A DNA stretch of 64,000 bases from Microbacterium sp. KUDC0406 (GCF_021582875.1 NZ_CP091138.1:2232001-2296000), one strand, 5' to 3'. Numbered from the stretch's first letter, positions 16,900 to 25,924 are shown. Program-made: numbers and translations. The notes: generated from the sequence alone by a model not told the origin.

Positions 16900-17541
16900 T
16901 CAGCGGCCGGTGACGAGGGAGAGGAACTCCGCGCGGGAGCTCGCATCGTCGCGCAGCACGCCGCGCAGCGCGGAGGTCGTGGTCACAGCGGACCCGGCGC
17001 GCGCCCCGCGCAGGCTCATGCAGCTGTGCGCCGCCTCGATCACCACTCCGACGCCGCGCGGCTGCAGGTGCAGCGCGAGCGCATCGGCGACCTGCACGGT
17101 CAGCCGCTCCTGGATCTGCGGACGTCGGGAGAAGTGGTCGACCATCCGCGGGATCTTCGACAGCCCGACCACGCGATCAGCCGGCAGGTACGCGACATGG
17201 GCGACGCCACTGAACGGCAGCAGATGATGCTCGCAGACCGACTGCAACGGAATGTCGCGCACGAGCACCATCTCGTCGTAACCGTCGGTGTTCGCGAAGG
17301 TGGTGAAGTCGAACGGCTGCGGACTGAGCAGCTCGGCGTAGGCGGCGGCGAAGCGTGACGGTGTCCGCGCCAGGTCCGGGGCATCAGGGTCGTCCGGCTC
17401 GATGCCGAGCGCCCGCAGCAGCGCGTGCGCCGCGGCCTCGGCCGCGTCCAGATCGATCGCGCGCGGGACGGCGCGGATCCGCACGCGGTCTTCGGCCGGA
17501 ACGGCCTCGCCCTCTTCGGTGTACGCCAGCGACAACGTCAT
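16900..17541 (-). CDS. folE: GTP cyclohydrolase I
   Basis: A 213-aa enzyme that converts GTP to dihydroneopterin triphosphate, the first pterin step. Zinc ligands are Cys103 and His106 (SVCEHHLLPF) and Cys174 (AAHSCMSLRG). PQIQERLTVQVADAL and the RTPSRFAAAY signature also match. It starts behind an AGGAGGA Shine-Dalgarno. It heads a probable four-gene operon with the FAD oxidoreductase, FolP2-like and RibD-like genes, and is divergent from the MMPL transporter. The shared intergenic region is unusually AT-rich. Confidence 0.95.
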   Translation of the reverse strand: MTLSLAYTEEGEAVPAEDRVRIRAVPRAIDLDAAEAAAHALLRALGIEPDDPDAPDLARTPSRFAAAYAELLSPQPFDFTTFANTDGYDEMVLVRDIPLQSVCEHHLLPFSGVAHVAYLPADRVVGLSKIPRMVDHFSRRPQIQERLTVQVADALALHLQPRGVGVVIEAAHSCMSLRGARAGSAVTTTSALRGVLRDDASSRAEFLSLVTGR

Positions 17542-17584
17542 GACCGTCCTCCTCGGCTCTCATTCCATTGAAGACCCGCGACCT

Positions 17585-17614
17585 CTCTAAAGTCAATGGT
17601 TCTGTTTTTTAGAG
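17585..17614. promoter_or_regulatory. Inverted repeat in the folE / MMPL divergent region
   Basis: CTCTAAA (17585-17591) and TTTAGAG (17608-17614) form 7-base arms 16 bases apart, in a local AT-rich patch midway between the two divergent start codons. It is a plausible operator for a regulator controlling either side. Confidence 0.4.
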
Positions 17615-17693
17615 TCGTCTCCATCTTTCGATCGAGCTCGGTCTCCATCGGAAGCGCGATCCGCCCGCGACCGCGCTCGGGTGGGCTGGACTG

Positions 17694-19832
17694 GTGACGA
17701 GATTCCTCCGTTCCCTTCCCCACGTCCTCACCTCGCGCCGCGGCGCGTGGATCTCCCTCCTCACCGGAGTGCTGGTGCTGGTCGCCCTGATGGGCGCGTT
17801 CGGCCGCGTGTCGCTGGACGCCCGCAGCGGCATCGCGCCGCCGGACTCCGAATCAGCTCAGGTGAGCACGCTCGAGCAGCGCTTCCCGGATGCCGAAGAG
17901 CAGGCTCTCCTGGTGATCGCGAGCCGCGACGACGGCGGCGATCTGACCGCGGCCGACCTGCAGGCGCTCACCGCTCTCGCCGATCCGATCTCGACGCAGA
18001 CCGGGGACGAGGTGCGCGGTCCGATCCCCAGCGACGACGGCGCGGCGGCCGCACTGCAGGCGACGGTGTCGGCCGGCGACGACGACGCGGCCGAGACGGC
18101 CACCCACGACCTGCGCGACGTCGTCGCGGAGCATCCGATCGACGGAGTGTCCATGCAGGTGACCGGAGGTCCGGCCTTCGGCGCGGATGTTGCCGCCGCG
18201 TTCGACGGCGCCGACTTCACCCTGCTGCTCGTGACCATCCTCATCGTGGCGCTGCTGCTGATCATCACGTACCGATCACCGGTGCTGTGGCTGGTGCCGC
18301 TCGCCGTCGTCGCCTTCGCCGATCAACTGGCGAGCAAGGTCACGGCGGCGATCGGCAACGCCCTGGAGCTGCAGTTCGACACCGGCATCGTCAGCGTGCT
18401 GGTGTTCGGAGCCGGCACCAACTACGCCCTGCTGCTCGTCTCGCGCTACCGCGAGGAGCTGCGGCGCGTCGACGACCACCGTGCCGCTCTGGCGACCGCC
18501 TACCGGGCGACGGCACCGGCCATCCTCGCGTCGAACGCGACCGTCGTCCTCTCGCTGCTCACGCTCGTGCTCGCAGTGATCCCCGGCACCCGCGGACTCG
18601 GGGTCGCCTCGGCCGTCGGGCTGCTGATCGCCCTGGCCGCGGTGCTGCTCGTGCTGCCGCCGGCTCTGGCGGTGTGCGGCCGGAAGCTGTTCTGGCCGTT
18701 CGTGCCTCGACCGGCAGAGGCGATCGGGCGCGACGGGGTGCCGCGACAGGATCGCGTCGCCCGCGAGGGACGCGCCTGGCGCGCCGTCGCCCGCAACGTC
18801 GTGCGGCGGCCCTGGCTGCCGCTGATCGGCGGGACCGCACTGCTCGCGGTGATGGCCAGCGGGCTCCTGGGAACCTCGGTCGGACTCAGCCAGGTGGAGA
18901 AGTTCCGCGTGCCGTCCGAGTCAGCGGCGGGCCTCCAGGTGCTCGGCGAGCACTTCCCGCCCGGGCTCGCGCAGCCGATGATCGTGGTCGCCGACAGCGC
19001 AGCATCCGACGACGTGAGCGCAGCGATCGAGGACGTGGACGGCGTCGTGCGCGTCGCCCCTGCCGGTGAGAGCACGGACGGCGACCTCGTGAAGCTCGTC
19101 GTCACCGGCGACGCCGCACCCGGCACCGCGCAGAGCAGAGCGCTGATCGAGGACGTCCGCGCCGCCGCGCACGGCGTACCCGGCGCCGACGCCCTCGTCG
19201 GCGGGCAGGGTGCGGCGGAGCTGGATGCGCGCGCGGGCAACCTGCGCGACTTCCTGGTGATCGCCCCGCTCGTGCTGCTGGTGGCCCTGGTCGTGCTCGT
19301 GCTGCTGCTGCGGGCGCTCGTCGCGCCGATCGTGCTGCTGGTGGTGAACGCGTTCACAGCCGTCGCGGCGATCGGCGCCGGCGCCTGGCTGAGCAGGGTG
19401 CTGTTCGACTGGGACGCCCTCGACCTGCAGGTGCCGCTGCTCGCGTTCCTGTTCCTGGTCGCGCTCGGCGTGGACTACACGATCTTCCTCGTGCATCGTG
19501 CGCGTTCCGAGGCCCGCCGGGTGGGTACCCGCGAAGGCATGGTGAACGCGCTGGCCTCGACAGGCGGGGTGATCACCAGCGCCGGCGTCGTGCTCGCCGG
19601 GGTGTTCGCCGCACTGGGGATGCTCCCCCTGGTCACGCTGGGCCAGATCGGCCTGATCGTGGGGATCGGCGTGCTCGTGGACACCCTGGTGGTGCGCACG
19701 CTCGTGGTCCCCGCGCTGTTCTCGGTCCTCGAGGACCGGATGTGGTGGCCGGGGCGGGCGCCCCGACCGCAGTCCGCTCCCCTCGCCTCGGAAGAGGACG
19801 CCAACACGGACGCACCGGTGCCGGTCGTCTGA
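17694..19832 (+). CDS. MMPL-family RND transporter
   Basis: A 712-aa protein starting with GTG. It has the MMPL layout: TM1 near residue 20-38, a large outer loop, five more helices (about 170-340), a second outer loop (about 390-510) and the final five helices. ALGVDYTIFLVHRARSE is the signature at the start of the second helix bundle, with the matching TNYALLLVSRYREELRR in the first. Actinobacterial MMPL proteins export lipids or drugs using the proton gradient. The relationship to the divergent pterin operon is unknown. Confidence 0.85.
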   Translation: MTRFLRSLPHVLTSRRGAWISLLTGVLVLVALMGAFGRVSLDARSGIAPPDSESAQVSTLEQRFPDAEEQALLVIASRDDGGDLTAADLQALTALADPISTQTGDEVRGPIPSDDGAAAALQATVSAGDDDAAETATHDLRDVVAEHPIDGVSMQVTGGPAFGADVAAAFDGADFTLLLVTILIVALLLIITYRSPVLWLVPLAVVAFADQLASKVTAAIGNALELQFDTGIVSVLVFGAGTNYALLLVSRYREELRRVDDHRAALATAYRATAPAILASNATVVLSLLTLVLAVIPGTRGLGVASAVGLLIALAAVLLVLPPALAVCGRKLFWPFVPRPAEAIGRDGVPRQDRVAREGRAWRAVARNVVRRPWLPLIGGTALLAVMASGLLGTSVGLSQVEKFRVPSESAAGLQVLGEHFPPGLAQPMIVVADSAASDDVSAAIEDVDGVVRVAPAGESTDGDLVKLVVTGDAAPGTAQSRALIEDVRAAAHGVPGADALVGGQGAAELDARAGNLRDFLVIAPLVLLVALVVLVLLLRALVAPIVLLVVNAFTAVAAIGAGAWLSRVLFDWDALDLQVPLLAFLFLVALGVDYTIFLVHRARSEARRVGTREGMVNALASTGGVITSAGVVLAGVFAALGMLPLVTLGQIGLIVGIGVLVDTLVVRTLVVPALFSVLEDRMWWPGRAPRPQSAPLASEEDANTDAPVPVV

Positions 19833-19866
19833 CCGCAGTCGGGCGCCCCGGCCCGTGGCCCTGTCG

Positions 19867-21787
19867 TCAGGGCTGCGGACCGGCGTGGCACCACGACGCG
19901 TCGAATCCCGACAGTGTGGCCAGCTCCTCGCCTGTCCGCAGGTCGAGAAGGTTCGTGTGCACCTTCTTCGGCAGCGGCATGAGCAGCTCGTCGTAGGGGT
20001 TGTCCGTGAGATCGGGGGTCACCGTGACCGCCGCGTACTGGCCGCTCGGCGAGGCGCACACCTGCAGGATGGCGTCGTCTCCGTCCACCTGGAAGATCTT
20101 CTCGGCGGCGCCGTCCGGAGTCACCGTGATCACCGACTGCCCGGTGGGCATGCCGGTCTCGTCGCGCTGGACGACGTGCTGCAGCGCGCCGCCGGGGTAG
20201 GGCACGACGGCGGTGGGCGGACCGTAGTCGGGCTTCGTCACCGGCATCGGCTGCTCCGAGCCGTCGGTGAGGTTGAGCTCGACGATCTCGCTCGTCGGCC
20301 GCTCGACGACGGCGGTGAACGTGCCGCGCGCGACGCCGAGGATCTGCGCGGCGGTACCCATCGGCTTGACGCCCGCGTCGCCGGCCGGATCCTCCACGGC
20401 GAGTGCCCCGTCGAAGTCGATGAACAGCAGCGACGAGGTGTCGGGCACGAACTGCCAGTCCGCGATGCTGACGTCCTTGCCGGCGACCTGCACGATCCGC
20501 GGACCGCTCGTTCCGCTCAGTGACTGCGTGACCAGCACGCTCTCCCGCCCCGAGGTCTCGCTGAGGTCGGCGTCGGAGTAGCTGTAGCCCACGAGATCGC
20601 CGCGATCGGAGACCTGCAGGGTCGAGACGTAGCCGTCCCCGGGGAGCTTCAGCTCGCGCTGGCCGGATCCGTCCCTGTTCATGACGACCAGTCTCGATCC
20701 GCCCTTCTCCTCGACGGCGACCACGAGCCGCGACGACGTCGCACGGAAGTCGACGATGCGCGGTGCGCGGAACACCGCGACGCCCTTCTCACCGGTGAGG
20801 TCGGTGCGGAAGATCTTGTCGTCGCCGTCGCTGCGCTGCAGCAGGAAGATATGGGCCGCGGGCGTGGTGAACGCGGTCTCGAGGTCGGACGACGGCCCGC
20901 CGCCCGTGCCCTCGGCGTCGCGGACCCGCACCGTGTACTCCGTGGCATCGTCGAGGGGCACCGTGAAGCGGATGCCGATGCTGCGACCGGCCGCGTCGAT
21001 GGTGAACGGCACGGCGGGATCGACCGTCACCTGCGACTCGTCGATCTCGGCGAGCGGCTCGTTCGCGGTGAGGATCACCCGGCTGCCGGAGGTCTCGGTC
21101 GCCTGCTGAGGGTCGGCCTGCACCGCCACGACCCGCGGTCCGTGCAGCAGGCTCACCGCCGAGAGGATGCCGCCGACCACGAGCAGGACGCCGACCACCG
21201 CGGCGAGCACGGTCCCGAAGCGCCGGGAGCGCGTCGCCGCTTTGCGCTTCCCGCGGCCCTGTGCGCTTCGCGCGGACGCATCCGCCGCCCTCGTCCGCGC
21301 GAAGCGCACATCCCGCGCGAGGATTCGGGGTGGACAGCGCGAGATCGGGGACGGATGCCGGGGACGCGCCGCGCACGGCGTCGGCACGCGCCGGCCTGTT
21401 CTCGGCACGCGCCGACGCTGCGGGCGTCACCGCCTCGCTCGGCCCAGCGGCGTCCCGCGCCGCCTCGTCTTCGGCACGCGCCGGCACCACCGCCGCCGTG
21501 CGCTTCCCGCGGACCTGTGCGCTTCGCGCGGACGCATCCGCCGCCCTCGTCCGCGCGAAGCGCACATCCCCGCGCGGGGGTTCGGGGTCGGATGCCGGGG
21601 ACGCGCCGCGCACGGCGTCGGGACGCGCCGGCCTGTTCTCGGCACGCGTCCGCGCTGCGGGCGTCACCGCCTCGCTCGATTCGGCGGCGTCCCGTGCAGC
21701 GGCCTCCCGCGCAGCGGCCTCGCGGGCGGCGCGGAGCTGCGCGCGGGTCAGCGGCTGGTCGCCCGACCCGGGTCCGTCAGTACTCAT
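19867..21787 (-). pseudogene. Membrane-anchored beta-propeller protein; N-terminal frame broken by internal duplication
   Basis: The last ~480 codons give a clear product: a basic segment, one transmembrane helix (FGTVLAAVVGVLLVVGG), an Ig-like domain with VQADPQQATETSG, then a beta-propeller-like region with repeated motifs (IFRTDLTG, LVVMNRDGSGQRELKLPGDG). The N-terminal Ala/Arg-rich part starts MSTDGPGSGD but lies in another frame. Two imperfect copies of a 256-base unit (3n+1) account for the shift. The gene overlaps the TIGR03943 gene by 11 bases and closes that operon. The exported propeller suggests a surface sensor or binding protein; function is unknown. Confidence 0.65.
21260..21566. 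repeat. Duplicated palindromic element inside a gene (TGTGCGCTTCGCGCGG family, copies A and B)
   Basis: Copy A has 19-base perfect arms at 21260-21278 and 21292-21310 (TGTGCGCTTCGCGCGGACG and its complement). Copy B is identical at 21516-21534 and 21548-21566. The two are 256 bases apart within imperfect direct repeats. The palindromes encode the peptide VRFARTRAADASARSAQ in two different frames. A related element lies at 51160-51232. Confidence 0.85.
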
Positions 21788-22574
21788 ACGGATCCTTCGG
21801 TTCCTTGATCCGCTTGACGTCGGTCGGCTCGATGCGCAGCGCGCCGTCGGCGTCGGCCTTCACCGTGCCGGTGACCTCGATCCAGTCCCCCGTCTCATAC
21901 GAGCCCGCGGCTTCGTCGACGGGCACGGATGCCGGGCGCGCGTCAATGACGCAGTGCGTGATCACCATGCGGGTGAGGCCCAGGGAGCCCTTCTCGCCGG
22001 CCGAAGGCGTCACGAATCCGGTCAGCGTGACCGTCGCACCGTCGTAGTCCTCCGGTCGGGTGGCGTTCGCGAACGCATTCGCCCAGTCGCCGACGCCGAA
22101 CGTGGTGGTGTCCGCGACGCCGAGGTCCACATCGTCTGCGCCGGCGAACAGCACGGTGCTCTCACCCGCGCGCTGCATCGCGATCTCGGCCGACAGCGAC
22201 GCCGGCGGCAGGACCAGCGCCGCCAGCACGACGGCGGATGCCAGGATGCCGGCGGTCCAGGCACCCACGCGCGACAGTGTGCGGCGGCCGGCCGATCCGG
22301 CATCCGCGTGATCGTGACCATGGTCGTGACCGTGGTCGCTCTCGGCGCCAAGCGGCAGCACGCACGTCCACACCGCGCCGATCAGCATGAGGACCGCCGC
22401 CGCGGACGCGAACCACACCGTGTCCGGGCTGATGTACAGGGTCAGCCGCCCGCTGACGGCGAGCCCGAGCGTGACCACGGCGATGGCGGCGGCCAGGCCG
22501 ACGCCCAGCCAGCGCGCGGCCAGGGCGCGGCGCCGTTCGGGCAGGTGCGCATCAGGCAGGTGCGGTTCAGACAA
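21777..22574 (-). CDS. TIGR03943 family protein (partner of metal-linked permease)
   Basis: A 265-aa membrane protein with four helices in the N-terminal half, a His-Asp-rich cytosolic loop (DHGHDHGHDH, about 82-91), and a C-terminal beta domain (TVTLTGFVTP, DWIEVTGTVK) typical of TIGR03943/DUF1980. This family pairs with DUF318-type permeases. The Bacillus pair YcgQ/YcgR belongs to the zinc (Zur) regulon. The gene overlaps the permease by 8 bases. The His loop and Zur-like box support a zinc-related role (inference). Confidence 0.85.
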   Translation of the reverse strand: MSEPHLPDAHLPERRRALAARWLGVGLAAAIAVVTLGLAVSGRLTLYISPDTVWFASAAAVLMLIGAVWTCVLPLGAESDHGHDHGHDHADAGSAGRRTLSRVGAWTAGILASAVVLAALVLPPASLSAEIAMQRAGESTVLFAGADDVDLGVADTTTFGVGDWANAFANATRPEDYDGATVTLTGFVTPSAGEKGSLGLTRMVITHCVIDARPASVPVDEAAGSYETGDWIEVTGTVKADADGALRIEPTDVKRIKEPKDPYEY

Positions 22575-23589
22575 AGACGTTCACCGCCATCCCGATCGCG
22601 AAGGCTGACAGCAGCACCACGGCCACGATGACGCCGAGCACCCGCCAGCGGAACGTCGTGCGCAGCAGCGCGAGCATCTTCACGTCGACCAGCGGTCCGA
22701 CCAGCAGGAACGCGACGAGCGCGCCCGGCGAGAACGTCGAGGCGAAGGACAGCGCGAAGAACGCGTCGACGTTCGAGCAGATCGCGACCGTCATCGCGAG
22801 CGCCATCATCGCCACGATCGACAGTGCCGGGTTGGAGCCGACGGCGATGAGCACCTCACGCGGGATGAGCACCTGCACCGCGCCGGCGATCGCCGAGCCG
22901 ATGACGAGCGCCGGCATGACCGCGCGCAGCTCGACGACGAACTGCGCGAGGCTGCGGCGCACCGGGCTGCCCGGCTCGTGGTCGATGAGTTCGCAGGTCG
23001 CGATGAACCTGTCGGTCAGCAGGCCGTCCTGGTCGGGGTGCAGGCTGTAGATCCAGCCGATGAGGTTGGCGATGAGGAAGCCGCCGACCAGGCGTGCGAC
23101 GAGGATCCCGGCATCCCAGCCGAACGCCGCGTGCGTGGTGAGGATGACGATCGGGTTCACGATCGGCGCCGCGATCAGGAAGGTCAGCGCCTCGGCCGGC
23201 GCCAGGCCGCGCATCATCAGGCCGCGCGCGAACGGCACGTTGCCGCATTCGCACACCGGAACCACCATGCCCAGCAGCGACAGCACGCCACGGCGGGCCC
23301 AGGGGTTGCGTGGCAGCCAGCGCTGCACGGCGTCGGACGGCAGCCACACCTGCACGACGATCGACAGCACGACGCCGACGAAGACCCACGGCAGCGCCTC
23401 GATCAGCACGCTGAGGGTGAGCGTCAGGCCGTCCTGCATGCGCGTGGGCAGGGCGTCGGCGAACAGCGCCGGCGCGAAGCGGTCGATGAGCAGCAGGGTG
23501 ACGAGCATGCCGGCGCCGACGGCGATGCCGATCCAGGGCGCGCGGCGCCGGGTGTCGTGCTTGTGCGCGAGGGCGACACTTCCGGGCAT
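22567..23589 (-). CDS. Permease (DUF318/ArsP_1-like)
   Basis: A 340-aa polytopic protein starting MPGSVALAH, with eight or more helices in two halves (ALPWVFVGVVLSIVVQVWL..., MVVPVCECGNVPFARGLMMRG..., FLIAAPIVNPIVILTT). The VCECG and PIVNP motifs are those of the predicted permease family PF03773. GGGAGA sits 9 bases before this ATG. An upstream GTG at 23640 would put the Zur-like box inside the coding region and is less likely. It is first in the operon with TIGR03943 and the propeller protein. Confidence 0.8.
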   Translation of the reverse strand: MPGSVALAHKHDTRRRAPWIGIAVGAGMLVTLLLIDRFAPALFADALPTRMQDGLTLTLSVLIEALPWVFVGVVLSIVVQVWLPSDAVQRWLPRNPWARRGVLSLLGMVVPVCECGNVPFARGLMMRGLAPAEALTFLIAAPIVNPIVILTTHAAFGWDAGILVARLVGGFLIANLIGWIYSLHPDQDGLLTDRFIATCELIDHEPGSPVRRSLAQFVVELRAVMPALVIGSAIAGAVQVLIPREVLIAVGSNPALSIVAMMALAMTVAICSNVDAFFALSFASTFSPGALVAFLLVGPLVDVKMLALLRTTFRWRVLGVIVAVVLLSAFAIGMAVNVFV

Positions 23590-23602
23590 GAGAATCATTC
23601 TC
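23590..23602. promoter_or_regulatory. Zur-like operator overlapping the permease translation start
   Basis: GAGAATCATTCTC is a 13-base palindrome resembling actinobacterial Zur boxes (TGAAAATGATTTTCA type). It directly abuts the permease ATG (23589) and covers its Shine-Dalgarno. Confidence 0.55.
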
Positions 23603-23634
23603 CCGGGCGCGAACCCTGGAAACCCTGAATCCTC

Positions 23635-23661
23635 TGTCACACTCGCCCACCGGCATCCGAC
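23635..23661 (+). promoter_or_regulatory. ECF41-type promoter, copy 1
   Basis: TGTCACA (23635-23641), 16 bases, CGAC (23658-23661). The -35 and spacing match the published ECF41 motif TGTCACA-N16-CGTC with one change in the -10. It lies 45 bases before the AhpD-like gene and is repeated exactly upstream of the epimerase gene. Confidence 0.8.
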
Positions 23662-23705
23662 ACCCTCAGTGAGCGCCGCATCGAGCGGCCTCGGAGGGAA
23701 CGACG

Positions 23706-24164
23706 ATGACCAGGATCGACATGTCCAAGACCAACCGGCTCGGCTACGCGGCCGTGCTCGGCATGGAGGCGTACGCGCGCAAGGCCGTCGAGCCGCGCCT
23801 GTACGAGCTGATCAAGCTGCGCGCCTCACTGCTGAACGGATGCGGGTACTGCGTCGACATGCACGCGACCGACGGCGCGAAGCGCGGCATCCCGCAGCGC
23901 ACGCTGCACGCGGTCGGCGCCTGGCAGCACGCCCGCGGGTTCTTCTCGGAGGCCGAGCTCGCAGCGTTGGCACTGACCGATGCGATCACGAAGCTGGGTC
24001 CCGACACCGTCACCGACGAGATCTGGGATGCCGCGGCCGCGCACTTCGACGAGGACGAGCTGGGCGGACTCGTCATGGCCATCAGCACGATCAACGTCTG
24101 GAACCGCATCGCGATCGCGACCGAGATGGCCCCGCCGATCGACGACAAGCACCCGATCGCCTGA
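23706..24164 (+). CDS. Carboxymuconolactone decarboxylase / AhpD-like protein (ECF41 module)
   Basis: A 152-aa all-helical protein with the AhpD-type redox motif Cys46-GY-Cys49 followed by DMH (His53), LRASLLNGCGYCVDMH. Family members are thiol-disulfide peroxidase partners or decarboxylases. A GGAGG sits 7 bases before the ATG, and an ECF41-type promoter lies upstream. The sigma factor gene follows after 22 bases. This is the classic 'C' member of the COE genes that accompany ECF41 sigma factors. Confidence 0.9.
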   Translation: MTRIDMSKTNRLGYAAVLGMEAYARKAVEPRLYELIKLRASLLNGCGYCVDMHATDGAKRGIPQRTLHAVGAWQHARGFFSEAELAALALTDAITKLGPDTVTDEIWDAAAAHFDEDELGGLVMAISTINVWNRIAIATEMAPPIDDKHPIA

Positions 24165-24186
24165 AGGCGCCTATACGTTGGGGGTC

Positions 24187-25053
24187 ATGACACTCGCCGC
24201 CACTCCCGCGACCCGCGCCTGGGAGGCGGAGCGGGGACGGCTGATCGGCATCGCCTACCGGATGCTGGGCGATTTCGGCCATGCCGAGGACGTCGTCTCC
24301 GAGGTCGCGATCGAGGCGCTGAACGCGGAGCGCGCCGGAGACGACCGGGTGCGCTCCTGGCCCGCCTGGCTGACCACGGTGTGCGTGCGTCGCACGATCG
24401 ACCGGGTGCGCTCGCTGGCCGCGGCACGCGAGGAGTACACCGGGCACTGGCTGCCCGAACCCGTCGCGACCTCGCGGCTGCCGGAGGACGCCGTGGCCGA
24501 CCGCGAGCTGCTCTCGATCGCGCTGCTGCACCTGGCCGAGCAGCTGCCACCGGACGCCCGGGCCGCAGTCGTGCTGCACCGCGCCTTCGGGATGACGGCC
24601 GTCGAGATCGGCGAGATCCTGGAACGGTCACCGGCCGCGGTGCGGCAGCTGACCTCCCGTGCCGAGCGCCGGCTGCAGATCTCGGACGATGCGGCGGGCG
24701 CCCCGCCCGCGGATCCCGTCGCGCTCGCGTCACTGATGACGGCCATCGAAGGCGGCGACATCGACGCCGTGCTCGACCTGCTCGCGGACGACGCCATCCT
24801 GTGGAGCGATGGCGGCGGGCGCGTGCGCGCCGCGCTCAACCCGATCTTCGGCGGTGAGAAGGTGCGCCGTTTCTTCATCGGCGTCCTCGAGAAGGCGACC
24901 GCAGACCCGTCGCAGCCGCTCGGTGCGGTGCTGCTCGACGTCAACGGCGAACCGGCGATCGCGCTCACCCACTCCGGTCGCACCGACGTGCTGATGCTGG
25001 AGTTCGACGCCGACGGCCGGATCCGGCGGCATCCGTCAGGTCTGCAATCCTGA
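24187..25053 (+). CDS. ECF41-family RNA polymerase sigma factor with C-terminal SnoaL-like domain
   Basis: A 288-aa protein. Region 2 is at about 10-80 (RLIGIAYRMLGDFGHAEDVV), the linker carries the ECF41 hallmark WLPEP (88-92), and region 4 is near 115-165 (LPPDARAAVVLHRAFGMTAVEIGEIL). A SnoaL-like extension follows with SDGGGRVRAALNPI, matching the DGGGK region that tunes core binding. No anti-sigma gene is present, as expected: in ECF41 the C-terminal domain does this job. The two flanking genes each have a matching promoter. The start overlaps no upstream coding sequence. Confidence 0.9.
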   Translation: MTLAATPATRAWEAERGRLIGIAYRMLGDFGHAEDVVSEVAIEALNAERAGDDRVRSWPAWLTTVCVRRTIDRVRSLAAAREEYTGHWLPEPVATSRLPEDAVADRELLSIALLHLAEQLPPDARAAVVLHRAFGMTAVEIGEILERSPAAVRQLTSRAERRLQISDDAAGAPPADPVALASLMTAIEGGDIDAVLDLLADDAILWSDGGGRVRAALNPIFGGEKVRRFFIGVLEKATADPSQPLGAVLLDVNGEPAIALTHSGRTDVLMLEFDADGRIRRHPSGLQS

Positions 25054-25104
25054 CAAGCTGCACTTCGTGCTCTGACGGCCACCCCGCGCGTAGCGCCGGA
25101 GGCC

Positions 25105-25131
25105 TGTCACATTCCGGTGCTCCGGCACGAC
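25105..25131 (+). promoter_or_regulatory. ECF41-type promoter, copy 2
   Basis: TGTCACA (25105-25111), 16 bases, CGAC (25128-25131), the same -35, spacer length and -10 as copy 1. It is placed 43 bases before the epimerase-like gene, just after the sigma factor gene. Confidence 0.8.
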
Positions 25132-25174
25132 ATCCTGGTGAGGCACGGAGAAGGCCGAGATGAGGAGGTGCGCG

Positions 25175-25924
25175 ATGCGGATCGCGATCGCAGGAGGCAC
25201 GGGAACGGTCGGACGCCACATCGTGGCGGCAGCGCGGGAACGGGGACACGAGGCGGTCGTGCTTGCTCGGTCGACCGGTGCCGACGTGATCACGGGCGCC
25301 GGAGTGGACGATGCCCTCGCCGGAGCGGATGCCGTCATCGACGCGAGCAATGCCACCACGCTCTCCGCCACGAAGGCCAGGGCGTTCTTCGAGACTGCGA
25401 CCCGCACCCTGCTGGCGGCGGAGCGGCGCACCGGGGTCGGCCATCATGTGGCGCTGTCGATCGTCGGTATCGACGCCATCGACGCGGCGTACTACGCCGG
25501 CAAGCTCGCCCAGGAGCGTGCCGTCGCCGCCGGGCCCGTGCCGTACACGATCGCCCGCGCCGCACAGTTCCACGAGTTCGCCGGACAGCTCCTCTCCGCG
25601 ATGGGAGGACCTTTCGCTCTGATGCCGAAGACGCTGATGCGCCCGGTCGCCGCTCGCGAGGTGGGCGAGCATCTGGTCGCGGTCGCCGAGGCTCAGCCCG
25701 CCGGCCGGGCGACCGACCTCGTCGGGCCCCACGACGAGGTGCTCGCCGACCTCGCCCGTCGGCAACTCGCTCACGACGGAGTTCGCCGCCGAGTCCTCGA
25801 GGTGCGCCTGCCCGGACGATACGGTGCCGGACTGGCATCGGGGTCGCTTCGCGGCACGGGAACGCGGCTCGAGGGGCGCATCACGTTCGACGAGTGGCTG
25901 GAGAGCGAAGACCACCCGCATTGA
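25175..25924 (+). CDS. NAD(P)-binding epimerase/NmrA-like protein (ECF41 module)
   Basis: A 249-aa atypical short-chain dehydrogenase. Its N-terminal dinucleotide motif is IAGGTGTVGRHIV (about 4-16), and YYAGKLAQERAV carries the Tyr and Lys of the SDR site. The real start is ATG 25175, because the ATG at 25160 lies in the AGGAGG Shine-Dalgarno. It is the 'E/O' member of the COE set. The substrate is unknown. It is controlled by the ECF41-type promoter at 25105-25131. Confidence 0.85.
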   Translation: MRIAIAGGTGTVGRHIVAAARERGHEAVVLARSTGADVITGAGVDDALAGADAVIDASNATTLSATKARAFFETATRTLLAAERRTGVGHHVALSIVGIDAIDAAYYAGKLAQERAVAAGPVPYTIARAAQFHEFAGQLLSAMGGPFALMPKTLMRPVAAREVGEHLVAVAEAQPAGRATDLVGPHDEVLADLARRQLAHDGVRRRVLEVRLPGRYGAGLASGSLRGTGTRLEGRITFDEWLESEDHPH

